A stretch of DNA of 64,000 nt, taken from Pseudomonas silvicola. GTDB lineage: Bacteria > Pseudomonadota > Gammaproteobacteria > Pseudomonadales > Pseudomonadaceae. A program made the translations under genes and the position numbers. The stretch lies in the NCBI RefSeq assembly GCF_026651855.1, contig NZ_CP093280.1, positions 6,656,501-6,720,500 on the forward strand. The letters are read 5' to 3'. Below the pieces are notes generated by a model. It saw only the letters and a list, made by a program, of their open reading frames with translations, made no database searches and was not told where the DNA came from. Positions 17,171 to 25,372 of the stretch are shown one piece after another (position 1 is the first letter of the stretch; each line of letters starts with the position of its first letter).

Positions 17171-18739
17171 AGCCACCGCCGGCCCGATGGTTGAACCCTG
17201 TGGGACCGGGCAACGCGTTACCCTCTGTTCCACGACGAGTTAACCAAGGATTTACCCGATGCGTCTGTTCCACACCTCCGACTGGCACCTGGGCCAAAGC
17301 CTCCACGGCCAGGAGCGCGACTTCGAACATGCCGCCTTCCTAGCCTGGCTGCTGGCCCGCCTGGCCGAGCGCCAGCCCGATGTGCTGCTGATCGCCGGGG
17401 ACATCTTCGACACCGTGAACCCGCCGGTCAAAGCCCAGGAACGCCTCTACGACTTCATCGTCAACGCCCATGAACAACAGCCCGCGCTGACCATCGTGAT
17501 GATCGCCGGCAACCACGACTCCGGCTCGCGCATCGAGCTACCCGCGCCATTGATGCGCCGCCTGCGCACTCACGCACTGGGCCGCGTGGTATGGCTGGAT
17601 GACGGCCAGCTGGACAGCGAGCGCCTGCTCATTCCACTGCCCGACGCCAGCGGCACGGTAAAGGCCTGGTGCCTGGCCCTGCCCTTCCTGCGCCCAGCCG
17701 AAGTCACCGGCGCCACCCTGGGCGACGACTACATCAAAGGCATCGCCCACGTGCACGAACGCCTGATCGCCGCAGCCGAAACCAAGCGCCAGCCCGGCCA
17801 GGCCCTGATCGCGATCAGCCATGCACACATGGCCGGCGGCTCGGTGTCGGTGGACTCGGAACGCAGCCTGGTGATCGGCAGCGCCGAAGCCCTGCCCGCC
17901 AGCCTGTTCGGCGACAGCATCAGCTACGTGGCCCTGGGGCACCTGCACAAGCCCCAGCAGGTCAATGGCGAGTCGCGCATCCGCTACAGCGGCTCGCCCA
18001 TCCCGCTGTCGTTCTCGGAAGTGGACTACCCGCACCAGATTCTCGAAATCCACTGCGACGGCGAGCAACTGCTCAGCGTCGAACCGCACCTGATCCCCCG
18101 TGCCGTGGACCTGATTCGCCTGGGCCCCGCGCGGTTGCAGGAGGTGCTGGAAAAACTGGCCGAGCTTCCCCAGGTCGACCTCTTGGCCAACCTCACCCAC
18201 CAGCCCTGGCTGGAGGTACGGGTGATACTCGACGAACCGCAACCGGACCTGCGCCAGCAGATCGAGACCGCGCTGCAGAACAAAGCCGTGCGCCTGGTGC
18301 GCATCGGCGCCGAATACGCCGGCAGCCGTGGCAGCGATGACGGCGACACGCCGCTGATCGAACTGGACCAGCTCAGCCCTCAGGAACTGTTCAGCCGCGC
18401 GTGGCTGGACACCTATGGCAGCGAAGTGGACACCGCCACCCTGGATGACTTCGCCCTGCTGTTGCAGGAAGTGCAACTGCAAGGAGAGCAGCCATGAAGA
18501 TCCTCGCCATTCGCCTGAAGAACCTGGCCTCTCTGGCCGGCCCCGTGGAGCTGGACTTCACCGCCGAGCCCCTGGCCAGTGCGGGCCTGTTCGCCATCAC
18601 GGGCCCCACCGGCGCAGGCAAAAGCACCCTGCTGGACGCCTTGTGCCTGGCGCTGTTTGGCGCGGTGCCGCGGCTGAGCAAGACCGGCCGTGACGGCAAG
18701 GTGCCGGACGTGGACGGCGAACTGAGTACCGGCGACCCC
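16877..18739. repeat. Right unit of the 1,863-bp tandem duplication
   Basis: Second copy of batD tail - sbcD - sbcC start, differing from 15014-16876 at nine silent positions. On the right it runs on into the complete sbcC gene. Confidence 0.95.
17259..18497 (+). CDS. sbcD: SbcD exonuclease subunit, copy 2
   Basis: A 412-residue protein identical to the product of 15396-16634, with the same phosphoesterase motifs (SDWHLG, AGDIFD, GNHDS, SHAHMAGG, GHLHKP). The genes differ at seven silent positions. This copy is the one coupled to full-length sbcC, with a four-base ATGA overlap at 18494-18497. It is preceded by a duplicated BatD tail and the original 88-base spacer, so any promoter in that spacer is duplicated too. 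Confidence 0.95.
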   Translation: MRLFHTSDWHLGQSLHGQERDFEHAAFLAWLLARLAERQPDVLLIAGDIFDTVNPPVKAQERLYDFIVNAHEQQPALTIVMIAGNHDSGSRIELPAPLMRRLRTHALGRVVWLDDGQLDSERLLIPLPDASGTVKAWCLALPFLRPAEVTGATLGDDYIKGIAHVHERLIAAAETKRQPGQALIAISHAHMAGGSVSVDSERSLVIGSAEALPASLFGDSISYVALGHLHKPQQVNGESRIRYSGSPIPLSFSEVDYPHQILEIHCDGEQLLSVEPHLIPRAVDLIRLGPARLQEVLEKLAELPQVDLLANLTHQPWLEVRVILDEPQPDLRQQIETALQNKAVRLVRIGAEYAGSRGSDDGDTPLIELDQLSPQELFSRAWLDTYGSEVDTATLDDFALLLQEVQLQGEQP

Positions 18740-21700
18740 CGCACCCTGCTGCGTCGCGGCACCGGGGCAGGCTTCGCCGAGGTCGATTTCGTGGGCATCG
18801 ACGGGCGCCGCTACCGCGCGCGCTGGGAAGCCAACCGCGCCCGCGACAAGGCCGGCGCCAAGTTGCAGCACAGCCGCCAGAGCCTGCGAGACCTGGACAA
18901 CGACCAACTGCTGACCAGCCAGAAAAGCGAATACAAAGGCCTGCTGGAAACCTGCCTGGGCTTGAACTTCGAGCAGTTCACCCGTGCCGTGATGCTGGCC
19001 CAGAGCGAATTCAGCGCCTTCCTCAAGGCCGACGACAACGAGCGCAGCGAACTGCTGGAAAAGCTCACCGACACGGCCCTGTACACCCGCCTGGGCAAAC
19101 GTGCCTTCGAAAAGAGCCGGGACGCCCGGGACGCCCACAAGCAACTGCAAGACCAGGTGGGCAACACCGCCCCCCTGTCTGCCGAAGACCGCGAGGCCCT
19201 GGACCAGCAGTACAGCGAAGCCCTTGGCCAGCTGCGCACCGAGCAGGCGCGCCTCAAGCAGTTCGAACAGCAGCGCCAGTGGCACCAGGAAAGCCAACGC
19301 CTGCAAGGCGACCAGCAGGCCGCCGCCGAGCAACTTCAGCAGGCCGAGCAGCGCGCGCAGCAGTTGGGCGAGCAACGCGATACCCTGGTGCGCCTGGACA
19401 CCTTGGCCCCCCAACGCCACCTGTTCAGCCGCCAGGCTGAACTGAATGCCGAACTGCAACCGCTGGCGGCACATATCCACGACCATCAGCAGGCCAGCGA
19501 ACACCTGCGGCAACGCCAGGCACAGTTGCAGCACGCCCGGGAACAGGCGCGCAACGCCTTGGGCGCCGCCCTCGACGCCCAGGCCAAGGCCGAGCCCGCC
19601 CTGCGCCAGGCCTTCGACGAACAAAGCCACCTGGCCCGCCTGGATGAACAGGCCGCGCCGCTGCAGGCGGCCCTGGCCGCCGCCGAGCAGGCCCGCGATC
19701 ATGGCCGCGCGGCCATCCAGCACCTGGAACACAGCCAGCAGGCCAGCACCCTGCGTCTGAACGCTATCACCGAACACCTGCAGGCCAGCCAGGCCATGGG
19801 GCCGCTGGCCGACGCCTGGGGCGTGTGGCGCCCGCGCCTGCAACAGGCAATCACCCTCAGCGCCCGCCTGATCAAGGGCCGTGAAGAATTACCAGGCCTG
19901 GAACAACGCGCCGAGGCCAACGGCCAGCAACTGGCCGAGCAGCAACGGGCATTGGACACCCTGTACCAACAGGCCGGTTGCGCCCCTCATGAACTGGCGG
20001 AACGCCTGGGCACCCTGACCCGCCAGGTCCAGGAAAGCCGCCAGCACCTGCGCAGCATCGAGGAATTGCAACGGCACTGGCAGCGTCATCAGGAGTTGCT
20101 GGCCCAGCAGCAGACCCTGGCCGAACAGCAACGCAGGGCCGCCGAGCAACGCGAACTGCGCACCCGCGAGGGCCTGCAGCTGAAGGGCGAACACGAAGTC
20201 GCCGTGCAGCAACTGGACATCACCGTCGCCCTGCTCAACCGCCAGCGCCTGGCCCGCAGCGCCAGCGTCGAAGAGCTGCGCGGCCAGTTGCAGCCCGACC
20301 AGCCCTGCCCGGTCTGCGGCAGCGCCGAACACCCCTGGCACCAGCGCGAAGCCTTGTTGCAGGCCCTGGCCGGCCACGACGACAGCGAAGAGCGCAGCGC
20401 CCGCCAAGGGGTGGAAAAACTCGCCGCGCGCCTGGCCGAGTTGCGCGTGGAAGTGGCTGCCCTGCGCGATCAGCAACAGCAGTACAAACAGCAGGATGAA
20501 CAGCTTCAAGGCCAGCTCCAGGCGGTTCAGCCCCTGCTGCACGGCCACCCGCTGTTCGCCGTCGAGCACGACGCCCCATGGCTGAACCAGCAACAAGAGG
20601 CGGCGGCCGAGCGCATCCAGACGTTGGAACAGCAACAAGGCGCGCTGCTGACCCTGCAACAACAGGCCGGCCACCTGCACCAACAGCTGCAACAAACCCA
20701 GCAGGCCAGCCAGGATGCCGGCCGCTTGCTGGCCGAACAGCGCCAACACCTGCACAGCGACCAGCAACGGCTGGATGAGGAACTGCTGGCGTTTGCCGAC
20801 GTGCTGACGGCGGCCGAGCGCGACGGGCTGCTGACCAGCCCCGCCGCCACTTTCATGGCGCTCGACAACGGCGTCAGCCAACGCTTGCAGCAACGCGAAC
20901 AGCAACGTGAAGAGCAGCAGGAACATGACGAACGTCGCCAGCGCCTGGAACACGAACGCCTGCTGCAACAGGGCCGCGAGCAACAGGCCCAGGCCAAGAC
21001 CGATGAACTGGCCCAGTGTCAGCAGCAGCGCCAGGCGATCAGCGAACGCCTGAGCGCCCTGCTCGGCGAGCAGCCCAATGCGGCCGCCTGGCAAAGCGCC
21101 CTTGAGCGCGCCGTCAACCAGGCACGTGCGGGCGAAACCGACGCCGCTGGCCAACAGCAGGCTGCCGAGACCCAAGCGGTACAACTGGCCAGTGAACTCA
21201 AGGCCCAGCAGCAGCGCCAACACCAATTGAGCGAAGCCCTGGCCACGCTGGACGCCAGCCTCGCCGCCTGGCGCCAGCAGCATCCGCAGCTCGACGACGC
21301 CGGGCTGACGGCCCTGCTGGCCATCGACGAACAACAGGTCGCGCAACTGCGCCAGCAATTGAGCAACGCCGACAAGGCCGTGGAACAGGCCCGCGTCCTG
21401 GTCCAGGAACGCGAACAGCGCTTCCAGGCTCACCAGGCCCAGGCCAACGGCGCTGTCGCATGGGAGGAACTGGAAGCCAGCCTGCTGCAGGCGCACCAGC
21501 AATGCAGCGCCTGCGAGGAAACCTGCGCCGAACTGCGCGCCCGCCAAGTCGAAGACCAGCGCCGCCTGGCCGCCCACGCCCAGTTGCAGGTGCAGATCGA
21601 CCAGGCCTACGCCGAGTACCAGCGTTGGGCCCGCCTGGCCGCCCTGATCGGCTCGGCCGAAGGGGAGAAATTCCGCAAACTGGCCCAGGCCTATAACCTC

Positions 21701-22120
21701 GACCTACTGGTGCACCATGCCAACGCGCAGCTGCGCCAACTGGTGCGCCGCTACCGACTCAAGCGTGGCGGCAGCATGTTGGGCCTGCTGGTGCTGGACA
21801 CGGAAATGGGCGACGAACTGCGCTCGGTGCATTCCCTGTCCGGCGGTGAAACCTTCCTGGTCTCCCTGGCGCTGGCGCTGGGGCTGGCCTCCATGGCGTC
21901 GAGCACGCTGCGCATTGAATCGCTGTTCATCGACGAAGGCTTCGGCAGCCTCGACCCCGAATCACTGCAACTGGCCATGGACGCCCTCGACGGCCTGCAA
22001 GCCCAAGGCCGCAAGGTAGCGGTGATCTCCCATGTGCAGGAAATGCACGAACGCATCCCGGTGCAGATCCAGGTCAAGCGCCAGGGCAACGGCCTGAGCA
22101 GCGTGGAGGTGGTGGGGTGA
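18494..22120 (+). CDS. sbcC: SbcC, SMC-like ATPase subunit of SbcCD nuclease
   Basis: A 1,208-residue Rad50-type ATPase. Walker A GPTGAGKS is at residues 37-44. A long glutamine-rich coiled coil (about 200-1030) is interrupted by the zinc hook (QPCPVCGSAEHPW, CxxC near residue 605). The C-terminal lobe has the signature LSGGETFLVSLALALGLASM and Walker B SLFIDEGFGSLDPES. It provides ATP-driven clamping of DNA for the SbcD nuclease. The length is slightly above E. coli SbcC (1,048). The start is fixed by the four-base overlap with sbcD copy 2, and the stop overlaps the next gene (GTGA). Confidence 0.97.
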   Translation: MKILAIRLKNLASLAGPVELDFTAEPLASAGLFAITGPTGAGKSTLLDALCLALFGAVPRLSKTGRDGKVPDVDGELSTGDPRTLLRRGTGAGFAEVDFVGIDGRRYRARWEANRARDKAGAKLQHSRQSLRDLDNDQLLTSQKSEYKGLLETCLGLNFEQFTRAVMLAQSEFSAFLKADDNERSELLEKLTDTALYTRLGKRAFEKSRDARDAHKQLQDQVGNTAPLSAEDREALDQQYSEALGQLRTEQARLKQFEQQRQWHQESQRLQGDQQAAAEQLQQAEQRAQQLGEQRDTLVRLDTLAPQRHLFSRQAELNAELQPLAAHIHDHQQASEHLRQRQAQLQHAREQARNALGAALDAQAKAEPALRQAFDEQSHLARLDEQAAPLQAALAAAEQARDHGRAAIQHLEHSQQASTLRLNAITEHLQASQAMGPLADAWGVWRPRLQQAITLSARLIKGREELPGLEQRAEANGQQLAEQQRALDTLYQQAGCAPHELAERLGTLTRQVQESRQHLRSIEELQRHWQRHQELLAQQQTLAEQQRRAAEQRELRTREGLQLKGEHEVAVQQLDITVALLNRQRLARSASVEELRGQLQPDQPCPVCGSAEHPWHQREALLQALAGHDDSEERSARQGVEKLAARLAELRVEVAALRDQQQQYKQQDEQLQGQLQAVQPLLHGHPLFAVEHDAPWLNQQQEAAAERIQTLEQQQGALLTLQQQAGHLHQQLQQTQQASQDAGRLLAEQRQHLHSDQQRLDEELLAFADVLTAAERDGLLTSPAATFMALDNGVSQRLQQREQQREEQQEHDERRQRLEHERLLQQGREQQAQAKTDELAQCQQQRQAISERLSALLGEQPNAAAWQSALERAVNQARAGETDAAGQQQAAETQAVQLASELKAQQQRQHQLSEALATLDASLAAWRQQHPQLDDAGLTALLAIDEQQVAQLRQQLSNADKAVEQARVLVQEREQRFQAHQAQANGAVAWEELEASLLQAHQQCSACEETCAELRARQVEDQRRLAAHAQLQVQIDQAYAEYQRWARLAALIGSAEGEKFRKLAQAYNLDLLVHHANAQLRQLVRRYRLKRGGSMLGLLVLDTEMGDELRSVHSLSGGETFLVSLALALGLASMASSTLRIESLFIDEGFGSLDPESLQLAMDALDGLQAQGRKVAVISHVQEMHERIPVQIQVKRQGNGLSSVEVVG

Positions 22121-22701
22121 TTCTGTATTCATTCCGCCGCTGCCCCTACGCCATGCGTGCGCGCATGGCGCTGCGCTACAGCGGCGTGGCCGTGGAGATT
22201 CGCGAAGTGAGCCTCAAGGCCAAGCCCGCCGACATGCTCGCCGCATCGCCCAAGGGCACCGTGCCGGTGCTGCTGCTGGACGACGGCCGCGTCATTGACG
22301 AGAGCCTGGACATCATGCGCTGGGCGTTGGCGAGCAACGACCCCGACGGCTGGCTGCAGGCCGATGCCGACGCCATGGCAACGTTGCTGGCCGGCAACGA
22401 TCGCCCCTTCAAGCAGGCGCTGAACCGCTACAAATATGCCGACCGCTACCCCGAACACCCCATGACGTATTACCGGGACCAGGGCTGTGAGTTTCTGCGG
22501 GTGCTGGAAGGCCGGCTTGAACGAGGCGCCTGGCTATGCGGCGAACGCATGACCCTGGCCGATGCAGCCATCGCCCCCTTCATTCGCCAGTTTCGCGGCG
22601 TGGACCCGGCGTGGTTCGCCCAAGCGCCCTACCCGCGGGTTCGCGAATGGATCGAAGCCTTCATCGAATCCACGCTGTTCACCGCCATCATGGCTCGTTG
22701 A
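22117..22701 (+). CDS. Glutathione S-transferase family protein
   Basis: A 194-residue protein with a thioredoxin-like N-terminus: YSFRRCPYAMRARMALRYSG has the active-site Cys-Pro-Tyr, and SPKGTVPVLLLDDG has the cis-Pro VPVL that holds glutathione. The C-terminal helical domain (MTLADAAIAPFIRQF) has the conserved N-cap/Asp motif of GSTs. The Cys-type active site suggests a glutaredoxin-like or omega/beta-type enzyme rather than a classical conjugating one. It starts with GTG overlapping the sbcC stop as GTGA, so it is translated with sbcDC. Confidence 0.9.
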   Translation: MILYSFRRCPYAMRARMALRYSGVAVEIREVSLKAKPADMLAASPKGTVPVLLLDDGRVIDESLDIMRWALASNDPDGWLQADADAMATLLAGNDRPFKQALNRYKYADRYPEHPMTYYRDQGCEFLRVLEGRLERGAWLCGERMTLADAAIAPFIRQFRGVDPAWFAQAPYPRVREWIEAFIESTLFTAIMAR

Positions 22702-22754
22702 ACGGGCTGAAGCAGCGAATCCGCGCGCCATACGGTATGCCTGGCACCACCCGG

Positions 22755-22785
22755 CGCCCGGGACGCGGCCAGGTCCGCTGCTACC
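22755..22785. repeat. REP-like sequence, type GGGACGCGGCC-GGTCCGCTGCTAC
   Basis: The word GGACGCGGCCAGGTCCGCTG followed by CTAC recurs with one change at 55808-55831, also in an intergenic position at the end of a minus-strand gene. It contains an imperfect GGAC...GTCC palindrome, so it is likely a REP-type intergenic element. Confidence 0.5.
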
Positions 22786-22891
22786 CCATTACGAGCTGGG
22801 TGGCCAGTGTGGCAGCGAGCATCACGGCCACGTACAGGCCGATGGCGAGGTAGGCGCCCTGACGGGCGGAAGAAAGCAGGGCACTGGCCAT
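22781..22891 (-). CDS. 36-residue single-span membrane peptide
   Basis: A short gene: ATG at 22891, TAG at 22781-22783. The product starts MASALLSSARQGAYLAIGLY and continues as one long hydrophobic helix (VAVMLAATLATQLVMG). The positive charge at Arg10 and none after the helix predict N-in topology. There is no recognisable family. It stands alone between the GST gene and a small exported protein on the same strand. The codon usage looks like that of its neighbours, which supports a real gene, but the length is small. Confidence 0.5.
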   Translation of the reverse strand: MASALLSSARQGAYLAIGLYVAVMLAATLATQLVMG

Positions 22892-23033
22892 GATCAAGGC
22901 TCCGTGGAACGAATTCAGGCGGACAGCATCGGGTATCGCGGGGTCGAAAACCAGTGACAAAGATCAATGGCAGTCATCGACTTTTTTGATTGTAGCCCAG
23001 CGCCAGGCGACCACTGGGCTAGCTCAATGCGGA

Positions 23034-23213
23034 TCAGTGCTGAACCTTGTGGTCCAGCGCGGCGTAGAAATTGGCGCTTTTCTGAAGGTACTGCTGGGTG
23101 TAGCTGCTGACAGCCGCCTTGCGTTCCTGAATCTGCGCACTGGCGTGGGCAGGCAGGGCAACGGTGGCGGAAACGGCGGAGGCGGCGATCACGGAAAAGA
23201 GATTGAAGTTCAT
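23034..23213 (-). CDS. Small exported protein
   Basis: A 59-residue protein with a signal peptide (MNFNLFSVIAASAVSATVAL, cleavage likely after PAHA). The mature part is about 35 residues, helical and polar (QIQERKAAVSSYTQQYLQKS). It ends with a His-rich DHKVQH. ATG 23213 is preceded by a weak GAGG-like site; a longer reading upstream has no start signal. The family is not recognised; it is of the type found as small periplasmic Pseudomonas proteins. Confidence 0.6.
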   Translation of the reverse strand: MNFNLFSVIAASAVSATVALPAHASAQIQERKAAVSSYTQQYLQKSANFYAALDHKVQH

Positions 23214-23412
23214 GGCGGTAGTCCTCGAAGTCGGTGGTTTGGCTGGGGCCGGTGAGGCCATGGGTCAAACTTACGCCCGAGGTACGCCGGGTTGAAATTC
23301 ATTGGGGTGGTAGCGGATATCACTGGGATTGATGTTTACCCTTTGCTGACAGGGCTACACGCGGAGAGCAAGCACATTCAGGAACAACCTGTCAGTCGAC
23401 GTCATAATAGAA

Positions 23413-23454
23413 TCGGTTTACAATTCATAGATATTTATAAATTCCGTAAACCGA
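23413..23454. promoter_or_regulatory. Inverted-repeat operator of the Xre-ImmA gene
   Basis: TCGGTTTAC (23413-23421) and its exact complement GTAAACCGA (23446-23454) flank 24 AT-rich bases, just 20 bases upstream of the Xre-ImmA start codon. The AT-rich spacer can hold the -10 region. An operator of this kind is expected for an autoregulating Xre protein. Confidence 0.6.
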
Positions 23455-23474
23455 CGAGTGACGAGGAGGTCGAC

Positions 23475-24542
23475 ATGATCGGCGAACGCTTGAAACGCGC
23501 GCGTGCCGCCACCGGCCTGTCGATGCAGGCGCTTGGAGCAGAAGTTGGCGTAAGCGCCAACATGATCAAGAAATACGAGCATGACCAAAGCATGCCTGGT
23601 TCAGGCGTACTCGTACGCCTCAGCAAGGCGCTGGAGGTGCGCAGCGAATATTTTTTCCGGCCAGTTAAAGTCGAGCTGACCGGGGTCGAATACCGAAAAC
23701 GCTCAAATGCACCCCGAGCCGTCCTGAAACGGATCGAGGCAGATGTGCTCGATCAGGCTGAGCGCTGGCAGGAACTGGCCAATTTGTGGCCGTCTTTCCC
23801 CGTCCCGCAGTTTTCCCTTCCTGCCATGCTGCCAAGCTCGATTGGCTCCATGGATCATATCGATGAAATAGCAGATCTGGTCCGTACTGACTGGAACCTC
23901 GGTTTGAGTCCGATTCCCGATCTTATAGATGCCCTGGAATCTCACGGTATTTTGGTGATCGTCACTCAAGTTGATGCCCAAGCAACATTCGACGGTTTGC
24001 AGGCGTCAGTGGCAGGCAAACCTGTTGTGGTGGTATCGACCAACTGGCCAGGTGACCGGCAGCGTTTCACACTTGCGCATGAATTAGGCCACCTGTTGCT
24101 CCATGATCGGCTGCCGGCGCACCTTGATGAGGAAAAAGCGTGCAATCGTTTCGCTTCCGCGTTTTTGGTGCCGGCATCGGCTCTGCGCCGCCAACTGGGT
24201 GAAAAACGTCACGCCCTTGAGGTTCGAGAACTGTACCTCCTCAAGCTTGAATACGGCCTCAGCATGCAGGGATGTCTGTACCGCGCGGCCGACCTTGGCA
24301 TCATTTCGCAAACGGTTCGCGAGCGAATGTTCATATCATTCGCCACTCAGGGTTGGCGCAAACAGGAGCCTGGCCAGCCGTATCGCCAGGAAATCACCTT
24401 CCTCTTCCAGCAACTGGTCTATCGCGCACTCGGTGAAGGCATCATAGGAGAGTCCAAGGCCGCCGAACTATTGGGTATCCCGGTATTCGAGTTCCATCAA
24501 GCCCGCAAGCTGGAGTTACTCGATGCAACTGCTCATCAGTGA
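23475..24542 (+). CDS. Xre-family HTH / ImmA-IrrE metallopeptidase fusion (antitoxin-like)
   Basis: A 355-residue protein. Residues 1-60 are an Xre helix-turn-helix (MIGERLKRARAATGLSMQAL, with the recognition helix VSANMIKKYE). The C-terminal half is an ImmA/IrrE (COG2856) zinc peptidase with HELGH at 202-206 and the downstream EEKACNRFASAFLVP carrying the third Glu ligand. Such proteins repress promoters and can be, or can cleave, their own regulators. ATG 23475 follows GAGGAGGT at ideal spacing. The gene overlaps a PIN-domain gene by 20 bases, the usual layout of a toxin-antitoxin or regulator/effector pair. An inverted repeat sits in its promoter. Confidence 0.88.
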   Translation: MIGERLKRARAATGLSMQALGAEVGVSANMIKKYEHDQSMPGSGVLVRLSKALEVRSEYFFRPVKVELTGVEYRKRSNAPRAVLKRIEADVLDQAERWQELANLWPSFPVPQFSLPAMLPSSIGSMDHIDEIADLVRTDWNLGLSPIPDLIDALESHGILVIVTQVDAQATFDGLQASVAGKPVVVVSTNWPGDRQRFTLAHELGHLLLHDRLPAHLDEEKACNRFASAFLVPASALRRQLGEKRHALEVRELYLLKLEYGLSMQGCLYRAADLGIISQTVRERMFISFATQGWRKQEPGQPYRQEITFLFQQLVYRALGEGIIGESKAAELLGIPVFEFHQARKLELLDATAHQ

Positions 24543-25020
24543 CGCGAACATCCTGATTGATCTTGAAGAGGGAGAAATACTCGAGTCGCTTTTCGGCCTG
24601 CCTTTTCGCTTCAAGGTTCCAGACATCTTGTTTTATGAGGAACTTGAGGCACAGCATGCGCACCTGCTCGCCATGGGGTTGATGCTAGGCGAGCTCACAC
24701 CACAGACAATGCTTTACGCTATCGAGCTCTCCTCCCGAGTCAGTGGTCCAAGCCGGAATGACTGTTTCGCGCTGGCGTTAGCCAGGCAGGAAAATTGCCC
24801 GTTACTGTCGGGAGACAGGGATTTGCGCAGAACTGCTGAAAACGAAGACATAGAGGTGCATGGGACTATCTGGCTGGTCGAGCAAATGATCATCAACCAG
24901 ATCATTACAGTGCCAAGAGCCAGGCGTGCCTACAAACGAATGAAAGAGAATGCACGACGTCTGCCGTGGGGGCTAGCGTTTGAGAGCCTTGAGGTGTTTG
25001 GGCAAACTCGACGGCGATAA
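24523..25020 (+). CDS. PIN-domain protein (toxin-like ribonuclease)
   Basis: A 165-residue PIN-fold protein. The acidic metal ligands are visible: Asp7 in ISDANILIDLE, Glu39/Glu40 in LFYEELEA, Asp80 in SRNDCFALALA, and Asp98/Asp100 in SGDRDLRRTAE. PIN domains cleave single-stranded RNA with Mg2+. The start lies 20 bases inside the Xre-ImmA gene with GGAG upstream, so the two are translated together. It may be a type II toxin controlled by the neighbour, although ImmA partners also occur in stress-response and prophage regulation. The GC content of both genes is lower than their surroundings, which suggests acquisition next to the tRNA gene. Confidence 0.8.
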   Translation: MQLLISDANILIDLEEGEILESLFGLPFRFKVPDILFYEELEAQHAHLLAMGLMLGELTPQTMLYAIELSSRVSGPSRNDCFALALARQENCPLLSGDRDLRRTAENEDIEVHGTIWLVEQMIINQIITVPRARRAYKRMKENARRLPWGLAFESLEVFGQTRRR

Positions 25021-25113
25021 CCATAGCCCAGAGCGGGCAGTGAAATCGACACTGCTCTGCATGAGCAAATTTATTTACACGACGCTATGAGCAGGAGATA
25101 AAAACTAGAAGAA

Positions 25114-25188
25114 TGGCAGGGGCGGCTGGATTCGAACCAACGCATGGCAGGATCAAAACCTGCTGCCTTACCGCTTGGCGACGCCCCT
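25114..25188 (-). tRNA. tRNA-Gln (anticodon TTG)
   Basis: Read on the minus strand, a 75-base tRNA folds with acceptor stem AGGGGCG/CGCCCCT, D arm, anticodon arm GCAGG-TTTTGAT-CCTGC with anticodon TTG, T arm with GGTTCGAATCC, discriminator G and encoded CCA (25114-25116). This is tRNA-Gln. It directly follows the PIN gene (convergent), and tRNA 3' ends are frequent integration sites. Confidence 0.97.
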
Positions 25189-25336
25189 GTATCTGTTGCT
25201 GCGAGTGGCTGGCACTCGTTTTTGACTGTCACTGGTGTGTCTCGGTGACAGGGCGCAAATTTACCAGCTTGTTTCGTACTTGGGAAGCCCAAATGCAAAA
25301 AAATGTTTTGAAAACAGGTGCTTCCACGATTTTTCC

Positions 25337-25364
25337 GTAGCAGCGGCCTCTTGGTCGCTGCTAC
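25337..25364. repeat. Perfect inverted repeat downstream of uvsE
   Basis: GTAGCAGCG - 10 bases - CGCTGCTAC. It lies eight bases past the UvsE stop on that gene's 3' side. It could fold in RNA and stop transcription, but no T run follows. The CGCTGCTAC half is shared with the REP-like sequences near 22.8 and 55.8 kb. Confidence 0.5.
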
Positions 25365-25372
25365 CGGGCTCG

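Noticed and set aside
25071-25298. Frames overlapping the tRNA-Gln gene
   Set aside because: They are read through the tRNA sequence and have no start signals.
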